From the NCBI GenBank assembly GCA_005788205.1, contig SXYT01000002.1, forward strand, positions 1-17,773: a DNA stretch of 17,773 nucleotides, read 5' to 3'. Below the pieces are notes generated by a model. It was not told the DNA's origin. It saw only the letters and a list, made by a program, of their open reading frames with translations, and did no database searches. The stretch comes from Actinomycetota bacterium (GTDB lineage: Bacteria; Actinomycetota; Acidimicrobiia; Acidimicrobiales; Ilumatobacteraceae). Below, piece after piece: positions 5,823 to 12,405 of the stretch. A program made the position numbers and the translations under genes. How positions within the stretch are numbered: position 1 is the first letter of the stretch; each line of letters begins with the position of its first letter.

Positions 5823-5856
5823 TTTTCCACAACCGGGCTCTCGGACCGGTGGAAAA
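5823..5856 (+). promoter_or_regulatory. 8-bp inverted repeat just upstream of the phosphodiesterase gene
   Basis: TTTTCCAC (5823-5830) and GTGGAAAA (5849-5856) are perfect inverted repeats separated by 18 nt, ending 11 nt before the ATG at 5868. A possible -10, TATTTT, sits at 5815-5820, which would put the repeat at the very start of the mRNA with its right arm bordering the ribosome binding region. It lies between divergent genes, so a terminator is not expected; an operator or leader hairpin is more likely. Confidence 0.4.
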
Positions 5857-5867
5857 GGCGGGACGTC

Positions 5868-6569
5868 ATGAACGCAAGACCCCAGATCATCGCCCACCGG
5901 GGCGCCTCACGGGCAGAAAAAGAGAACACTCTGTCCGCTTTCAGGCGCGCAGCCGATATGCAAGCCGATGCCGTGGAACTGGACGTCCGGCGCACCAGGG
6001 ACGGCGTCATGGCGGTCCACCACGACGATCACCTGGTCGACGGACGCAAGCTGGTGGATCTGCTTGCCGGTGAGCTCCCCGCCCACGTCCCGCAGCTCTC
6101 CGAGGCACTCGATGCGTGTGCCGGCATGTGGGTGAACATCGAGATCAAGAACTGGCCCGAGGATGCCGACTTCGACGAGACCGACCGGCTGGCGGCATCG
6201 GTGGCCCGCTTGCTGGACGAGCGGGGGGACGATCACAGGTGGGTGATCTCGGCCTTCCACCGCCCGACCGCGGACGCGATGCGCACGCTCGCCCCCACTG
6301 TGCGCACTGCCTGGCTGACTGTCGGCGTGCGCGACGAGGACATCGACCGTGCAGCCCGCGACCTCGCGCGCAGCGGGCACATCGCCCTCCACCCGTGGGA
6401 CCGCCAGTTGACGCAGCGGTGCGTGGAGGCCTGCCACGAGCACGGCCTGCAGGTGAACGTCTGGACGGTGGACGACCCCGAGCGGATGAAGGTGCTCGCG
6501 GAGTGGGGCGTGGACGGGATCGTCACCAACGTCCCCGACATCGCGCTCGCGGCACTGGGCGGGCCCTGA
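5868..6569 (+). CDS. Glycerophosphodiester phosphodiesterase (GDPD family), cytosolic
   Basis: The 233-residue TIM-barrel enzyme hydrolyses glycerophosphodiesters to glycerol-3-phosphate and an alcohol. Catalytic and metal-binding motifs are all present: AHRGAS (His10, Arg11), ENTLSAF, VELDV (Glu37, Asp39), HHDD (second catalytic His at 51/52), NIEIK (Glu92, Lys94) and the C-terminal NVWTVDDPERM...GVDGIVTNVPD signature. There is no signal peptide, so it acts in the cytosol, probably recycling phospholipid head groups. It starts at ATG 5868 behind a purine-rich GGAAAAGGCGGGA region and converges with a lipid kinase gene on the right. The two are not co-transcribed, but both concern glycerolipid turnover. 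Family is certain; natural substrate is unknown. Confidence 0.93.
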   Translation: MNARPQIIAHRGASRAEKENTLSAFRRAADMQADAVELDVRRTRDGVMAVHHDDHLVDGRKLVDLLAGELPAHVPQLSEALDACAGMWVNIEIKNWPEDADFDETDRLAASVARLLDERGDDHRWVISAFHRPTADAMRTLAPTVRTAWLTVGVRDEDIDRAARDLARSGHIALHPWDRQLTQRCVEACHEHGLQVNVWTVDDPERMKVLAEWGVDGIVTNVPDIALAALGGP

Positions 6570-6582
6570 CCCCGCAACGGGG
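6570..6582. terminator. Short GC hairpin between convergent GDPD and lipid kinase genes
   Basis: CCCCG (6570-6574) and CGGGG (6578-6582) can pair around CAA directly after the phosphodiesterase stop codon, in the 36-nt gap before the convergent kinase stop. There is no T-run, so this is only a weak candidate for transcription separation. Confidence 0.25.
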
Positions 6583-6605
6583 GAACGGACCCACGGCCCC
6601 GCCGG

Positions 6606-7535
6606 TCAGGTGCGCACGAGGCGCAGGCAGTCCGGCACGTGCTCGAACTCGAGCCTCTGTGTCTCGCCCAGGTAGTCGCCGTCCAGTTGGTACGGGAACG
6701 ACCGCGGGTTGGAGACCGTGAGCGTCGTGACGTCGCGGCGCACGTCCAGCCACGGTGCGGGCGGCACGCCTCCGCCTCGCAGCGCGGACCCGAGCGAGCG
6801 CAGGATGTGGAGAGCGTTCATCGAACGGAAGGTGACCACGGAGAGGCTGCCACCCAGGTCCGTGCCGGGCACGAGGTCGAGCGGGCGGTTGCCGAGGAAC
6901 GTGTACGGGTTCGTGTTCATCACGATCGTGAAGTACGCGTCATCGACACGCCCGGCGGACGTGTCCTCTTCCTCCCCGCCGAATCCGACGGAGAAATGCG
7001 GGCGGTCCCGCTCGTAGTCGAGCGCCCACGTGCGCAGCGATGCGAGAACGAAGAGGGGATGGCCCGCGTAGCGCTTCAGTGCGGCGCGCTCCTCCACGCG
7101 GCGCACCACCGCCGCGTCGTAGCCGATGCCGGTGTGGAAGGTGAAGTAGCGCCCGTTGCACCGTCCGAGCCCGATGGGCGAGATGGAACCCCGCCCCATG
7201 GCCTCGATGAGGATGTCGACAGACTCGAGCGCGTCGTTCGGCATCCCCAGGGTCCTTGCGAAGACGTTGGTGGACCCGCCGGGCAGCACCGCGACGGCGG
7301 TGTCGGTGCCGGCGACCCCTGTGGCGACCTCGTTCAGGGTGCCGTCGCCGCCGAACGCCACCACCACTTCGATGCCGCGACGGGCGGCATCCTCGGCGAA
7401 ACGGGTGGCGTGCCCGCGCCGGTTGGTCTCGACCACCTGGACGTCGTGGTGGCGGGCCAGCTTCTGGTGCACCACAACGGTGTTCCGGGCAGTCACCGAG
7501 GAGGCGAAAGAGTTGACGATGAGCAACAAACGCAA
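6606..7535 (-). CDS. Diacylglycerol kinase / sphingosine-kinase-fold lipid kinase (DagK/YegS/LCB5 family)
   Basis: A 309-residue protein of the DAGK catalytic family, which phosphorylates diacylglycerol-like lipids with ATP. The N-terminal domain carries RLLLIVNSFA, the nucleotide-binding GGDGTLNEV (62-70) and LPGGSTNVFARTLG (84-97). The C-terminal beta-sandwich carries FHTGIGYDA and the conserved YQLDGDYLGE (282-291). The open frame extends to a TTG at 7631, but the family homology starts at RLLLIVN, so a start in the cluster of TTG codons at 7524-7535 is preferred. GGGGAG (7538-7543 on the minus strand) is well spaced for the TTG at 7529, while TTG 7535 fits the usual M-R-L-L-L-I-V beginning; the choice changes only two residues. 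A TACCTT at 7544-7549 could be its -10. Phosphatidylinositol-linked or sphingoid substrates cannot be excluded. Confidence 0.88.
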   Translation of the reverse strand: MRLLLIVNSFASSVTARNTVVVHQKLARHHDVQVVETNRRGHATRFAEDAARRGIEVVVAFGGDGTLNEVATGVAGTDTAVAVLPGGSTNVFARTLGMPNDALESVDILIEAMGRGSISPIGLGRCNGRYFTFHTGIGYDAAVVRRVEERAALKRYAGHPLFVLASLRTWALDYERDRPHFSVGFGGEEEDTSAGRVDDAYFTIVMNTNPYTFLGNRPLDLVPGTDLGGSLSVVTFRSMNALHILRSLGSALRGGGVPPAPWLDVRRDVTTLTVSNPRSFPYQLDGDYLGETQRLEFEHVPDCLRLVRT

Positions 7536-7586
7536 GGCTCCCCAAGGTAGCAAGCCGCTTCGGGATGGGGCAGGACAAGAGTCACG

Positions 7587-7609
7587 CCCAAACCCCCCGT
7601 CGGGTTGGG
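7587..7609. promoter_or_regulatory. Imperfect inverted repeat upstream of etfB
   Basis: CCCAAACCC (7587-7595) and GGGTTGGG (7602-7609) pair with one bulged A around a 6-nt spacer. It lies 35-57 nt upstream of the etfB start, in the divergent region shared with the lipid kinase gene, and may be an operator. No regulator is assignable. Confidence 0.25.
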
Positions 7610-7631
7610 AACTTGTTGTGGTCGGGGGCAA

Positions 7632-7637
7632 TAATGT
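7632..7637 (+). promoter_or_regulatory. -10 element of etfBA (leaderless)
   Basis: TAATGT fits TANNNT and ends 6 nt before the etfB ATG at 7644, which has no Shine-Dalgarno sequence (CCCCTT precedes it). This geometry predicts a leaderless mRNA. No good -35 is visible at the usual distance. Confidence 0.5.
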
Positions 7638-7643
7638 CCCCTT

Positions 7644-8420
7644 ATGAACGTGATCGTGTGCGTGAAGCAGATCCCCGATCCGGCGGTGCCTGGCGCACTC
7701 GACGGGTCAACCAACACCCTCAAGCGAGACGGAAAGCTCATCCTTGATGACTCCGACGCGTACGGCGTCGAGATGGCGCTGCAGCTGGTCGACAAGGCGG
7801 GCGGCGGCGAGGTCAGCCTCGTCTCGATGGCGCCGAACAGCGAGACGTCCGGCCTGCGCACCGCGCTCGCGATGGGCGCCGCGAAGGGTGTCCTCGTGAG
7901 CGACCCCGCACTGCAGGGCAGCGACGCTCTCACCACCGCGAAGATCCTCGCGGCCGCCGTGCAGCGTCTCGGTGGCGCGGACCTGATCATCGCGGCAACC
8001 GAGTCGAGCGACGGCTACACCGGCACCGTGCCGGAGCAGATGGCCGAGGTTCTCGGTCTCCCGTCCGTCACATTCGCGAAGAAGGTCTCCGTGGAGAACG
8101 GCGCACTGAAGGTCGACCGCCAGACAGAGTCGGGCTACGACGAGGTCACCTGCCCGCTGCCCGCGCTCATCAGCGTGACGGCCGGCGTGGTGGAGCCGCG
8201 CTACCCGAGTTTCAAGGGCATCATGGCCGCGAAGTCGAAGCCCGTCGAGGAAGTGAAGGCTTCTGACCTCGGTGTCACCCCCGTCGGTTGGGAGGGCGCA
8301 GGCCAGAAGATCGCGAGCGTCACCCAGGCCGAGGCTCGCCAGGCGGGCGAGGTCATCGAGGATGACGGCGAGACATTCGGCAAGATCGTCGAGTTCCTCG
8401 AGAACCTCAAGGTCATCTGA
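7644..8420 (+). CDS. etfB: Electron transfer flavoprotein beta subunit
   Basis: A 258-residue ETF beta subunit, opening MNVIVCVKQIPDP as in the family and carrying the nucleotide (AMP) binding region DLIIAATESSDGYTGTVPEQMAEVLGLP (about residues 113-140), written here in two runs for position only: IIAATESSDGYTG and TVPEQMAEVLGLP. It ends with the docking segment PRYPSFKGIMAAKSKP that positions the recognition loop. With EtfA it forms a soluble heterodimer that takes electrons from acyl-CoA dehydrogenases and related flavoenzymes and passes them to the respiratory chain via ETF-quinone oxidoreductase. No dehydrogenase or ETF-QO gene is adjacent, so it likely serves several dehydrogenases. Its start is leaderless-like, and etfA follows after 19 nt. 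Confidence 0.95.
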   Translation: MNVIVCVKQIPDPAVPGALDGSTNTLKRDGKLILDDSDAYGVEMALQLVDKAGGGEVSLVSMAPNSETSGLRTALAMGAAKGVLVSDPALQGSDALTTAKILAAAVQRLGGADLIIAATESSDGYTGTVPEQMAEVLGLPSVTFAKKVSVENGALKVDRQTESGYDEVTCPLPALISVTAGVVEPRYPSFKGIMAAKSKPVEEVKASDLGVTPVGWEGAGQKIASVTQAEARQAGEVIEDDGETFGKIVEFLENLKVI

Positions 8421-8439
8421 GCAGGGAAGAGGCAGGACA

Positions 8440-9396
8440 ATGGCACTGAACAACATCTGGGTCTTCGCGCAAATCGCGAACGGCACCCCCACATCCTCGA
8501 CGCTCGAGCTGCTCTCCAAGGCGCGCTCGCTGACGTCGAACGTCGTCGCATTCCTCGGTGCCGACGGCGGCAACGCCGCCGCCGCGCTCGGCGAATTCGG
8601 CGCGACCAAGGTCTACGCGACCGGCGACCTCGGCGGGGCCCTCCCCGGCGTGGCGGTCGCGGGCGCAATGAAGGCCGTGATCGATGCCGGCGAGACCCCG
8701 GACCTCGTCATGTTCCCGCAGAACTACGAGGGCCGCGACGTCATGGCGCGTCTCTCGGTGAAGCTGGACAAGACGGTCATCACCAACAACGTCGACATCG
8801 CCGAGAGCGGTGACGGCGTCACGGTGACCACCCCGATCTTCGGCGGCAACACCCTGGTGAACACCGCGTTCACCGGCGCGGCACCGTTCCTCGCTGCCTT
8901 CCGTCCCAAGTCATTCGCCGCTGAGTCGGCTGGCGGCCCCGCGGCCGCCGTCACCTCCGTCAGCGTGCCTGACGCAGGTGCCGCCAAGGTGACTGCTGTT
9001 CACGTGGAGGAGACCTCCGGGCCGAAACTGGACGAGGCGGACATCGTCGTCTCGGGCGGGCGCGGTCTCGGCGAGGCGTCGAACTACAGCCTCATCGAGG
9101 AACTGTCGAAGCTCCTGAAGGCTGCGCCCGGCGCGTCCCGTGCGATCGTGGACGCCGGCTGGGTGCCGTACTCGTTCCAGGTGGGCCAGACCGGCAAGGT
9201 CGTGAAGCCGAACGTGTACATCGCGGTCGGGATCTCCGGCGCCACCCAGCACATGGTGGGCATGAAGGGTTCGAAGAACATCATCGCGATCAACAAGGAC
9301 AAGGAGGCGCCGATCTTCGGTGTCGCCGACCTCGGCATCGTGGGTGATGCAATGAAGGTCGTCCCGAAACTGATCGAGGCCCTGAAGGGTCGCTGA
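8440..9396 (+). CDS. etfA: Electron transfer flavoprotein alpha subunit
   Basis: A 318-residue ETF alpha subunit starting at ATG 8440 (MALNNIWVFAQI), preceded by an AGGCAGGA ribosome site; a longer frame back to 8272 only shadows etfB. The N-terminal domain I pairs with EtfB. The C-terminal FAD-binding domain is complete: VSGGRGLGE (about 204-212), YSFQVGQTGKVVKP and the signature AVGISGATQHMVGMKGSKNI followed by IAINKDKEAPIF. The FAD held here is the redox centre that shuttles electrons from dehydrogenases to the quinone pool. It is co-transcribed with etfB and the pair ends at a strong intrinsic terminator, so etfBA is a self-contained operon. Confidence 0.96.
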   Translation: MALNNIWVFAQIANGTPTSSTLELLSKARSLTSNVVAFLGADGGNAAAALGEFGATKVYATGDLGGALPGVAVAGAMKAVIDAGETPDLVMFPQNYEGRDVMARLSVKLDKTVITNNVDIAESGDGVTVTTPIFGGNTLVNTAFTGAAPFLAAFRPKSFAAESAGGPAAAVTSVSVPDAGAAKVTAVHVEETSGPKLDEADIVVSGGRGLGEASNYSLIEELSKLLKAAPGASRAIVDAGWVPYSFQVGQTGKVVKPNVYIAVGISGATQHMVGMKGSKNIIAINKDKEAPIFGVADLGIVGDAMKVVPKLIEALKGR

Positions 9397-9417
9397 CCCC
9401 GGCGTCAACACTCACGC

Positions 9418-9455
9418 AGCGAGCCCCGGCCGTCCGGCCGGGGCTCGTTCGTTTT
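9418..9455 (+). terminator. Strong intrinsic terminator after etfA
   Basis: GAGCCCCGGCC (9421-9431) and GGCCGGGGCTC (9436-9446) form a perfect 11-bp stem with a 4-nt loop, extended by three more pairs (one G-U) at the base. GTTCGTTTT follows. It is 21 nt past the etfA stop and is the only textbook rho-independent terminator in the window. It also separates etfA from the convergent gene on the minus strand. Confidence 0.9.
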
Positions 9456-9478
9456 CCGGGCCCGTGCGGGACTCGTCG

Positions 9479-10489
9479 TCAGGCGAAGTCATCTGCGGCG
9501 AGGAGACATGCGACGCCCTCGTGCGGGTCCTCGATCACGAGACGCACCGACCAGTCGGGATCCGCGGCGGTCTCGTCTGCTCCCGCGAAGACTGCGCAGC
9601 GCAGCGACGACACGACCGCGCCGAGTTCGTCCGGGGTGAACGGCCGTGCGCCGGTGATGCCGGCGAACGAGGCGAGGAACCACCACGCGTTCGACCGTCC
9701 CGTGGCGAGACCGCGGCGGCGGCCGTGCGCCCCGCCCGACGCCCCGGCCCATGCGAGCACCGACAGTGCCTCCGCAGGCGTGACAGTCGCGAAGCGGACG
9801 GCACCGTCCACGAGGGAGAGAGCCTCGGAGGTGCCGCCCTCCACCACCGCGCACTGCGCGGTGCCGTTCGACTGGGACGTCCACGGCTCCACGAGGGACC
9901 TGAACGCCGTCACGGTGTCGTCATCGTCGAGCACCACCGGTCTGTGCGGGGAACGGGGGACCGTCCCGTGCGGCCGGGGCAGCAACGGTGCCGGCGCGTC
10001 GACGCCGTCATCCCCGTAGCCGGCAGGAACATACGCAGGCTCCCAGGGCTGCGGCACGAACGGCATGTCGAGCACGGACGCCTCGTGCGCACCGATCGAG
10101 TCACCGCGCAGGGCCCGTTCGTGGGCCACCAGGCTGCGGTCATGACCACCGGGCAGGTGCGGGGAGATGTCCTCCCAGGCGTGGTGCACGGCGAGGATCT
10201 CGCTCACGGGCCCCGGCATGAACGTGCGCGCGGTGTCGTCCAGGGCCCGCACGGCAACGTGCGCCGGTGCCCACAGGGCGAGGCGGTGGTTCGCGAGCGT
10301 TGCGATCGGCCACAACTGGCGTCCGGTGTCCACCGCGGCGCGGGCCCTGTCGCGCACCCGCACGAGATGGTCCCAGTCGCGTGCCGCGCACGTGCTGTCG
10401 ACGTGGCGCACGAGGTCGTCGAGGTCTGCCCGCCTGATGAGCCCGTCCAGTTCCCCGTCGTCGTGCGGGCCGTCTAGATCAGGGGCCAC
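9479..10489 (-). CDS. Hypothetical protein, last gene of the SCO1664 cluster
   Basis: I do not recognise this 336-residue protein. It starts at GTG 10489, overlapping the kinase-fold gene by 16 nt, so it is translated in coupling with it. The N-terminal ~110 residues look alpha-helical and charged (ADLDDLVRHVDSTCAARDWDHL, with RQLWPIATLANHRLALWAP). A proline-rich, acidic linker follows (about 150-195). The C-terminal ~140 residues contain VTPAEALSVLAWAGASGGAHGRRRGLATGRSNAWWFL and end in VRLVIEDPHEGVACLLAADDF; key runs are ALSVLAWAGASGGAHGRRRG and ATGRSNAWWFLASFAG. There is no signal peptide, membrane segment or known catalytic motif. Normal GC and codon use suggest a resident gene. Its position after phosphatase, DUF3090 and kinase genes implies a role in the same process. 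Confidence 0.7.
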   Translation of the reverse strand: MAPDLDGPHDDGELDGLIRRADLDDLVRHVDSTCAARDWDHLVRVRDRARAAVDTGRQLWPIATLANHRLALWAPAHVAVRALDDTARTFMPGPVSEILAVHHAWEDISPHLPGGHDRSLVAHERALRGDSIGAHEASVLDMPFVPQPWEPAYVPAGYGDDGVDAPAPLLPRPHGTVPRSPHRPVVLDDDDTVTAFRSLVEPWTSQSNGTAQCAVVEGGTSEALSLVDGAVRFATVTPAEALSVLAWAGASGGAHGRRRGLATGRSNAWWFLASFAGITGARPFTPDELGAVVSSLRCAVFAGADETAADPDWSVRLVIEDPHEGVACLLAADDFA

Positions 10490-11178
10490 GGGTACTCGTA
10501 CCTGCTGCCGGGCACGGGGAAGACACGGTTGTCGAGGATCCAGTCGATGCGCTCCGCCATCGCGTCGTTCTCGACGTCCGAGAGGAGATCGGTGACCCCC
10601 GAGGGAACCGCTGCCGCGAGGCGTTCGACATCCTCGAGCATCGCGCCGGGGACTGCCTCGCCGCCGAACTCCCAGATCACTGTGCGCAGTTTGAAGTCGT
10701 CACTGAAGCAGACGCCGTGGTCTATGCCCCAGACGCGGCCATCGGTGCCGAGGAGCACGTGGCCACCCTTGCGGTCGGTGTTGTTCGCGATGATGTCGAA
10801 CAATGCCATCCGGCGTAGGTCGTCGTGGAGGTCCTCGCGCGTCTCGTGCAACGAGAAGTAGTGGTCCGTCTCCACGAAATCCACGAACATCTGCACGGAA
10901 CCCTCGCCGAACCTGCCGTCACGGCGCACGGTCAGCGGCACCTGGTCCCAGCCGAGGGCATGCGACAGTTCGTAGGCGGCGATCTCGCGCTTGAAGAGAC
11001 CCGGCGGGAAGTCCCACAGCGGACGCTCGCCCTTCAGCGGCTTGTAGACGGCACGCAGCGGGGCGTCACCGCCGGTGACCTCGACGAGAAGGGTCGCATT
11101 GCTCGAGTTCGGCATGCGGCCGATGACCTCCATCTCACCGGTGGTGAGGAGGTCGCGGAAATCCTCCGCACGCCCCAT
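10474..11178 (-). CDS. SCO1664-family protein with PI3/4-kinase-like fold
   Basis: The 234-residue protein matches the actinobacterial SCO1664 family, distantly related to phosphatidylinositol 3/4-kinases. Visible kinase features are an ATP-anchoring lysine in AVYKPLKGERPLWDFP (Lys46), the helix FKREIAAYELS, a catalytic loop FDIIANNTDRKGGHVLL (Asp135) and the metal motif WGIDHGVCF (Asp153). His140 sits where PI kinases usually have asparagine (DRxxxN), a family-level difference. The substrate is unknown, and neither lipid nor protein kinase activity has been established to my knowledge. It starts at ATG 11178, 3 nt after the DUF3090 stop, and its 3' end overlaps the next gene. With the adjacent phosphatase it could form a phosphorylation/dephosphorylation cycle; that is inference. 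Confidence 0.9.
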   Translation of the reverse strand: MGRAEDFRDLLTTGEMEVIGRMPNSSNATLLVEVTGGDAPLRAVYKPLKGERPLWDFPPGLFKREIAAYELSHALGWDQVPLTVRRDGRFGEGSVQMFVDFVETDHYFSLHETREDLHDDLRRMALFDIIANNTDRKGGHVLLGTDGRVWGIDHGVCFSDDFKLRTVIWEFGGEAVPGAMLEDVERLAAAVPSGVTDLLSDVENDAMAERIDWILDNRVFPVPGSRYEYPWPLI

Positions 11179-11181
11179 GGG

Positions 11182-11721
11182 TCAGTTCATCTTCGGGCAG
11201 GCATGGCCCGACGGGTCGAGCGGACCGCCGCACCAGCGGCACGGCGGCCGGCCGGAGCCGACCACCATGTCGGCGACGTCGCAGAAGGCGCGGGCCTGGT
11301 CGGGGGTGAGAAGCACCCGGACAACGCTCGTGGCGATCTCGTCGTCGTCCTCGACTTCCTCGAGGAAGTCCTCAAGGTCCTCCTCGTCGTCGATGTCGAC
11401 GACGACCATCTCCTCGAGCTGCACGATCATGCGCATCGCGGCCCTGTCCATCCCGAGGCCGATGGTGCCGAGCACGAAGTCCTGCTCCACGGGGCTCTCG
11501 AGCATCGCGATGCCCGGCTCGACCGCGCGCGCGGGCTCCGGCATGTCGTTCAGCATGCCCCGCAGGTAGTTGGCCATCTCCGCCACCTGCTGCTTCTCGC
11601 ACTTCACGCTGATGGTGCGGCCCTCGGCCCGGACCTGCAGGTAGAACGTGCGCTCGCCGGGCCGGCCGATGGCGCCGGTGGCGAACGCATCGGCGTTCTC
11701 GAACTCGAAGTAGAACGTCAT
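11182..11721 (-). CDS. DUF3090 family protein with C-terminal zinc-ribbon-like motif
   Basis: A 179-residue protein of the actinobacterial DUF3090 family. It opens MTFYFEFENADAFATGAIG, typical of the family, then has a beta-rich core (GERTFYLQVRAEGRTISVKC), the helix KQQVAEMANYLRGML, and an acidic stretch at residues 110-128. The C-terminus CRWCGGPLDPSGHACP places Cys161, Cys164, His173 and Cys175 as a likely zinc site. No enzymatic motif is evident, so an adaptor or scaffold is plausible. The ATG at 11721 follows the phosphatase stop codon by one base, and the kinase-fold gene follows after 3 nt. The conserved co-occurrence with these two genes in Actinomycetota suggests one pathway. Function unknown. 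Confidence 0.9.
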   Translation of the reverse strand: MTFYFEFENADAFATGAIGRPGERTFYLQVRAEGRTISVKCEKQQVAEMANYLRGMLNDMPEPARAVEPGIAMLESPVEQDFVLGTIGLGMDRAAMRMIVQLEEMVVVDIDDEEDLEDFLEEVEDDDEIATSVVRVLLTPDQARAFCDVADMVVGSGRPPCRWCGGPLDPSGHACPKMN

Positions 11722-11722
11722 C

Positions 11723-12379
11723 TCAGCTCGGCCTCAGGTCGGCGAGCGAGGAGCCGGTCGAGTTCACGGTGAGAACGACAGGTCCGTGCCCGGAGTACGC
11801 GACCGCGCTCACCGAGCACGTGCCGATCACGATCCTCTGGAAGAGGTCCAGGTGGGTGCCCATCGCGTGGGCGACGGCGGCCTTGATGGGGTCGGCGTGG
11901 GACACGCACACCACGACCCCGCCCGGATGACGGGCCCTGATGTCGTCGAGGGCCGTGACCATGCGGGTCTGCATCTCGGTGAAGGATTCGCCGTTCGGGA
12001 ACCGGAACGTGCTGGGGGAGCGCTGCACGGTGGCCCATTCTGGCTTCTTCATGAGGTCCGCGAGCTTCGCCCCCGTCCAGTCGCCGAAGTCGCACTCGAG
12101 GAGGCCCTTGTGGGCGGTGACTCTCTGCTTCAGTGCCTTCCCGATCGGTGCGGCAGTCTCGCGCGTCCGCTCGAGCGGGGAGGCATACACCGCATCGACG
12201 CGCGGCAGTTCGGCGATCCGGGCGGCGACGCGTTCGGCCTGTTCGCGCCCTGCATCGGCAAGGTGGAGGCCGGGTGCGCGCCCGGGCAGCAGCTTGCCCG
12301 TGGTCGGTGTCTGTCCGTGGCGCACCAGCAGGAGCAGTGTCGCCCCGACCGGTGCGTGCTTCGTCTTCCGGGTCGCCAT
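11723..12379 (-). CDS. MSMEG_4193-type histidine phosphatase superfamily protein
   Basis: A 218-residue branch-1 histidine phosphatase. The phosphoacceptor motif is LLLVRHGQT (Arg20, His21, Gly22), followed by SPLERTRETA (67-76), the general-acid glutamate in LLECDFGDW (Glu95) and the second histidine in CVSHADPIKAA (His161). All four catalytic features are intact, so it should be active. The 10-residue basic N-terminus and the LECDFGDWTGAKLADL context fit the actinobacterial MSMEG_4193 family, annotated as a phosphomutase but of unknown substrate. It leads the four-gene leftward unit and has a promoter facing the divergent uracil-DNA glycosylase gene. Phosphomonoesterase action is expected; whether the target is a metabolite or the product of the neighbouring kinase-fold protein is open. 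Confidence 0.9.
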   Translation of the reverse strand: MATRKTKHAPVGATLLLLVRHGQTPTTGKLLPGRAPGLHLADAGREQAERVAARIAELPRVDAVYASPLERTRETAAPIGKALKQRVTAHKGLLECDFGDWTGAKLADLMKKPEWATVQRSPSTFRFPNGESFTEMQTRMVTALDDIRARHPGGVVVCVSHADPIKAAVAHAMGTHLDLFQRIVIGTCSVSAVAYSGHGPVVLTVNSTGSSLADLRPS

Positions 12380-12388
12380 GCACAGTCC

Positions 12389-12398
12389 AACCTAGTGT
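12389..12398. promoter_or_regulatory. Overlapping divergent -10 elements for the phosphatase unit and the udgB gene
   Basis: On the plus strand TAGTGT (12393-12398) ends 7 nt before the glycosylase GTG at 12406. On the minus strand TAGGTT (12389-12394) ends 9 nt before the phosphatase ATG at 12379. The two hexamers share two bases, so RNA polymerase cannot occupy both at once. Neither gene has a Shine-Dalgarno sequence, so both mRNAs are predicted leaderless or nearly so. Confidence 0.45.
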
Positions 12399-12405
12399 GA
12401 GCCCC

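Noticed and set aside
6639..7550. Plus-strand frame (303 codons) opposite the lipid kinase
   Set aside because: Antisense shadow; the minus-strand protein has every DAGK motif.
7536..7631. N-terminal extension of the lipid kinase to TTG 7631
   Set aside because: The extra 32 residues lie outside family homology and would cross the divergent promoter region of etfB.
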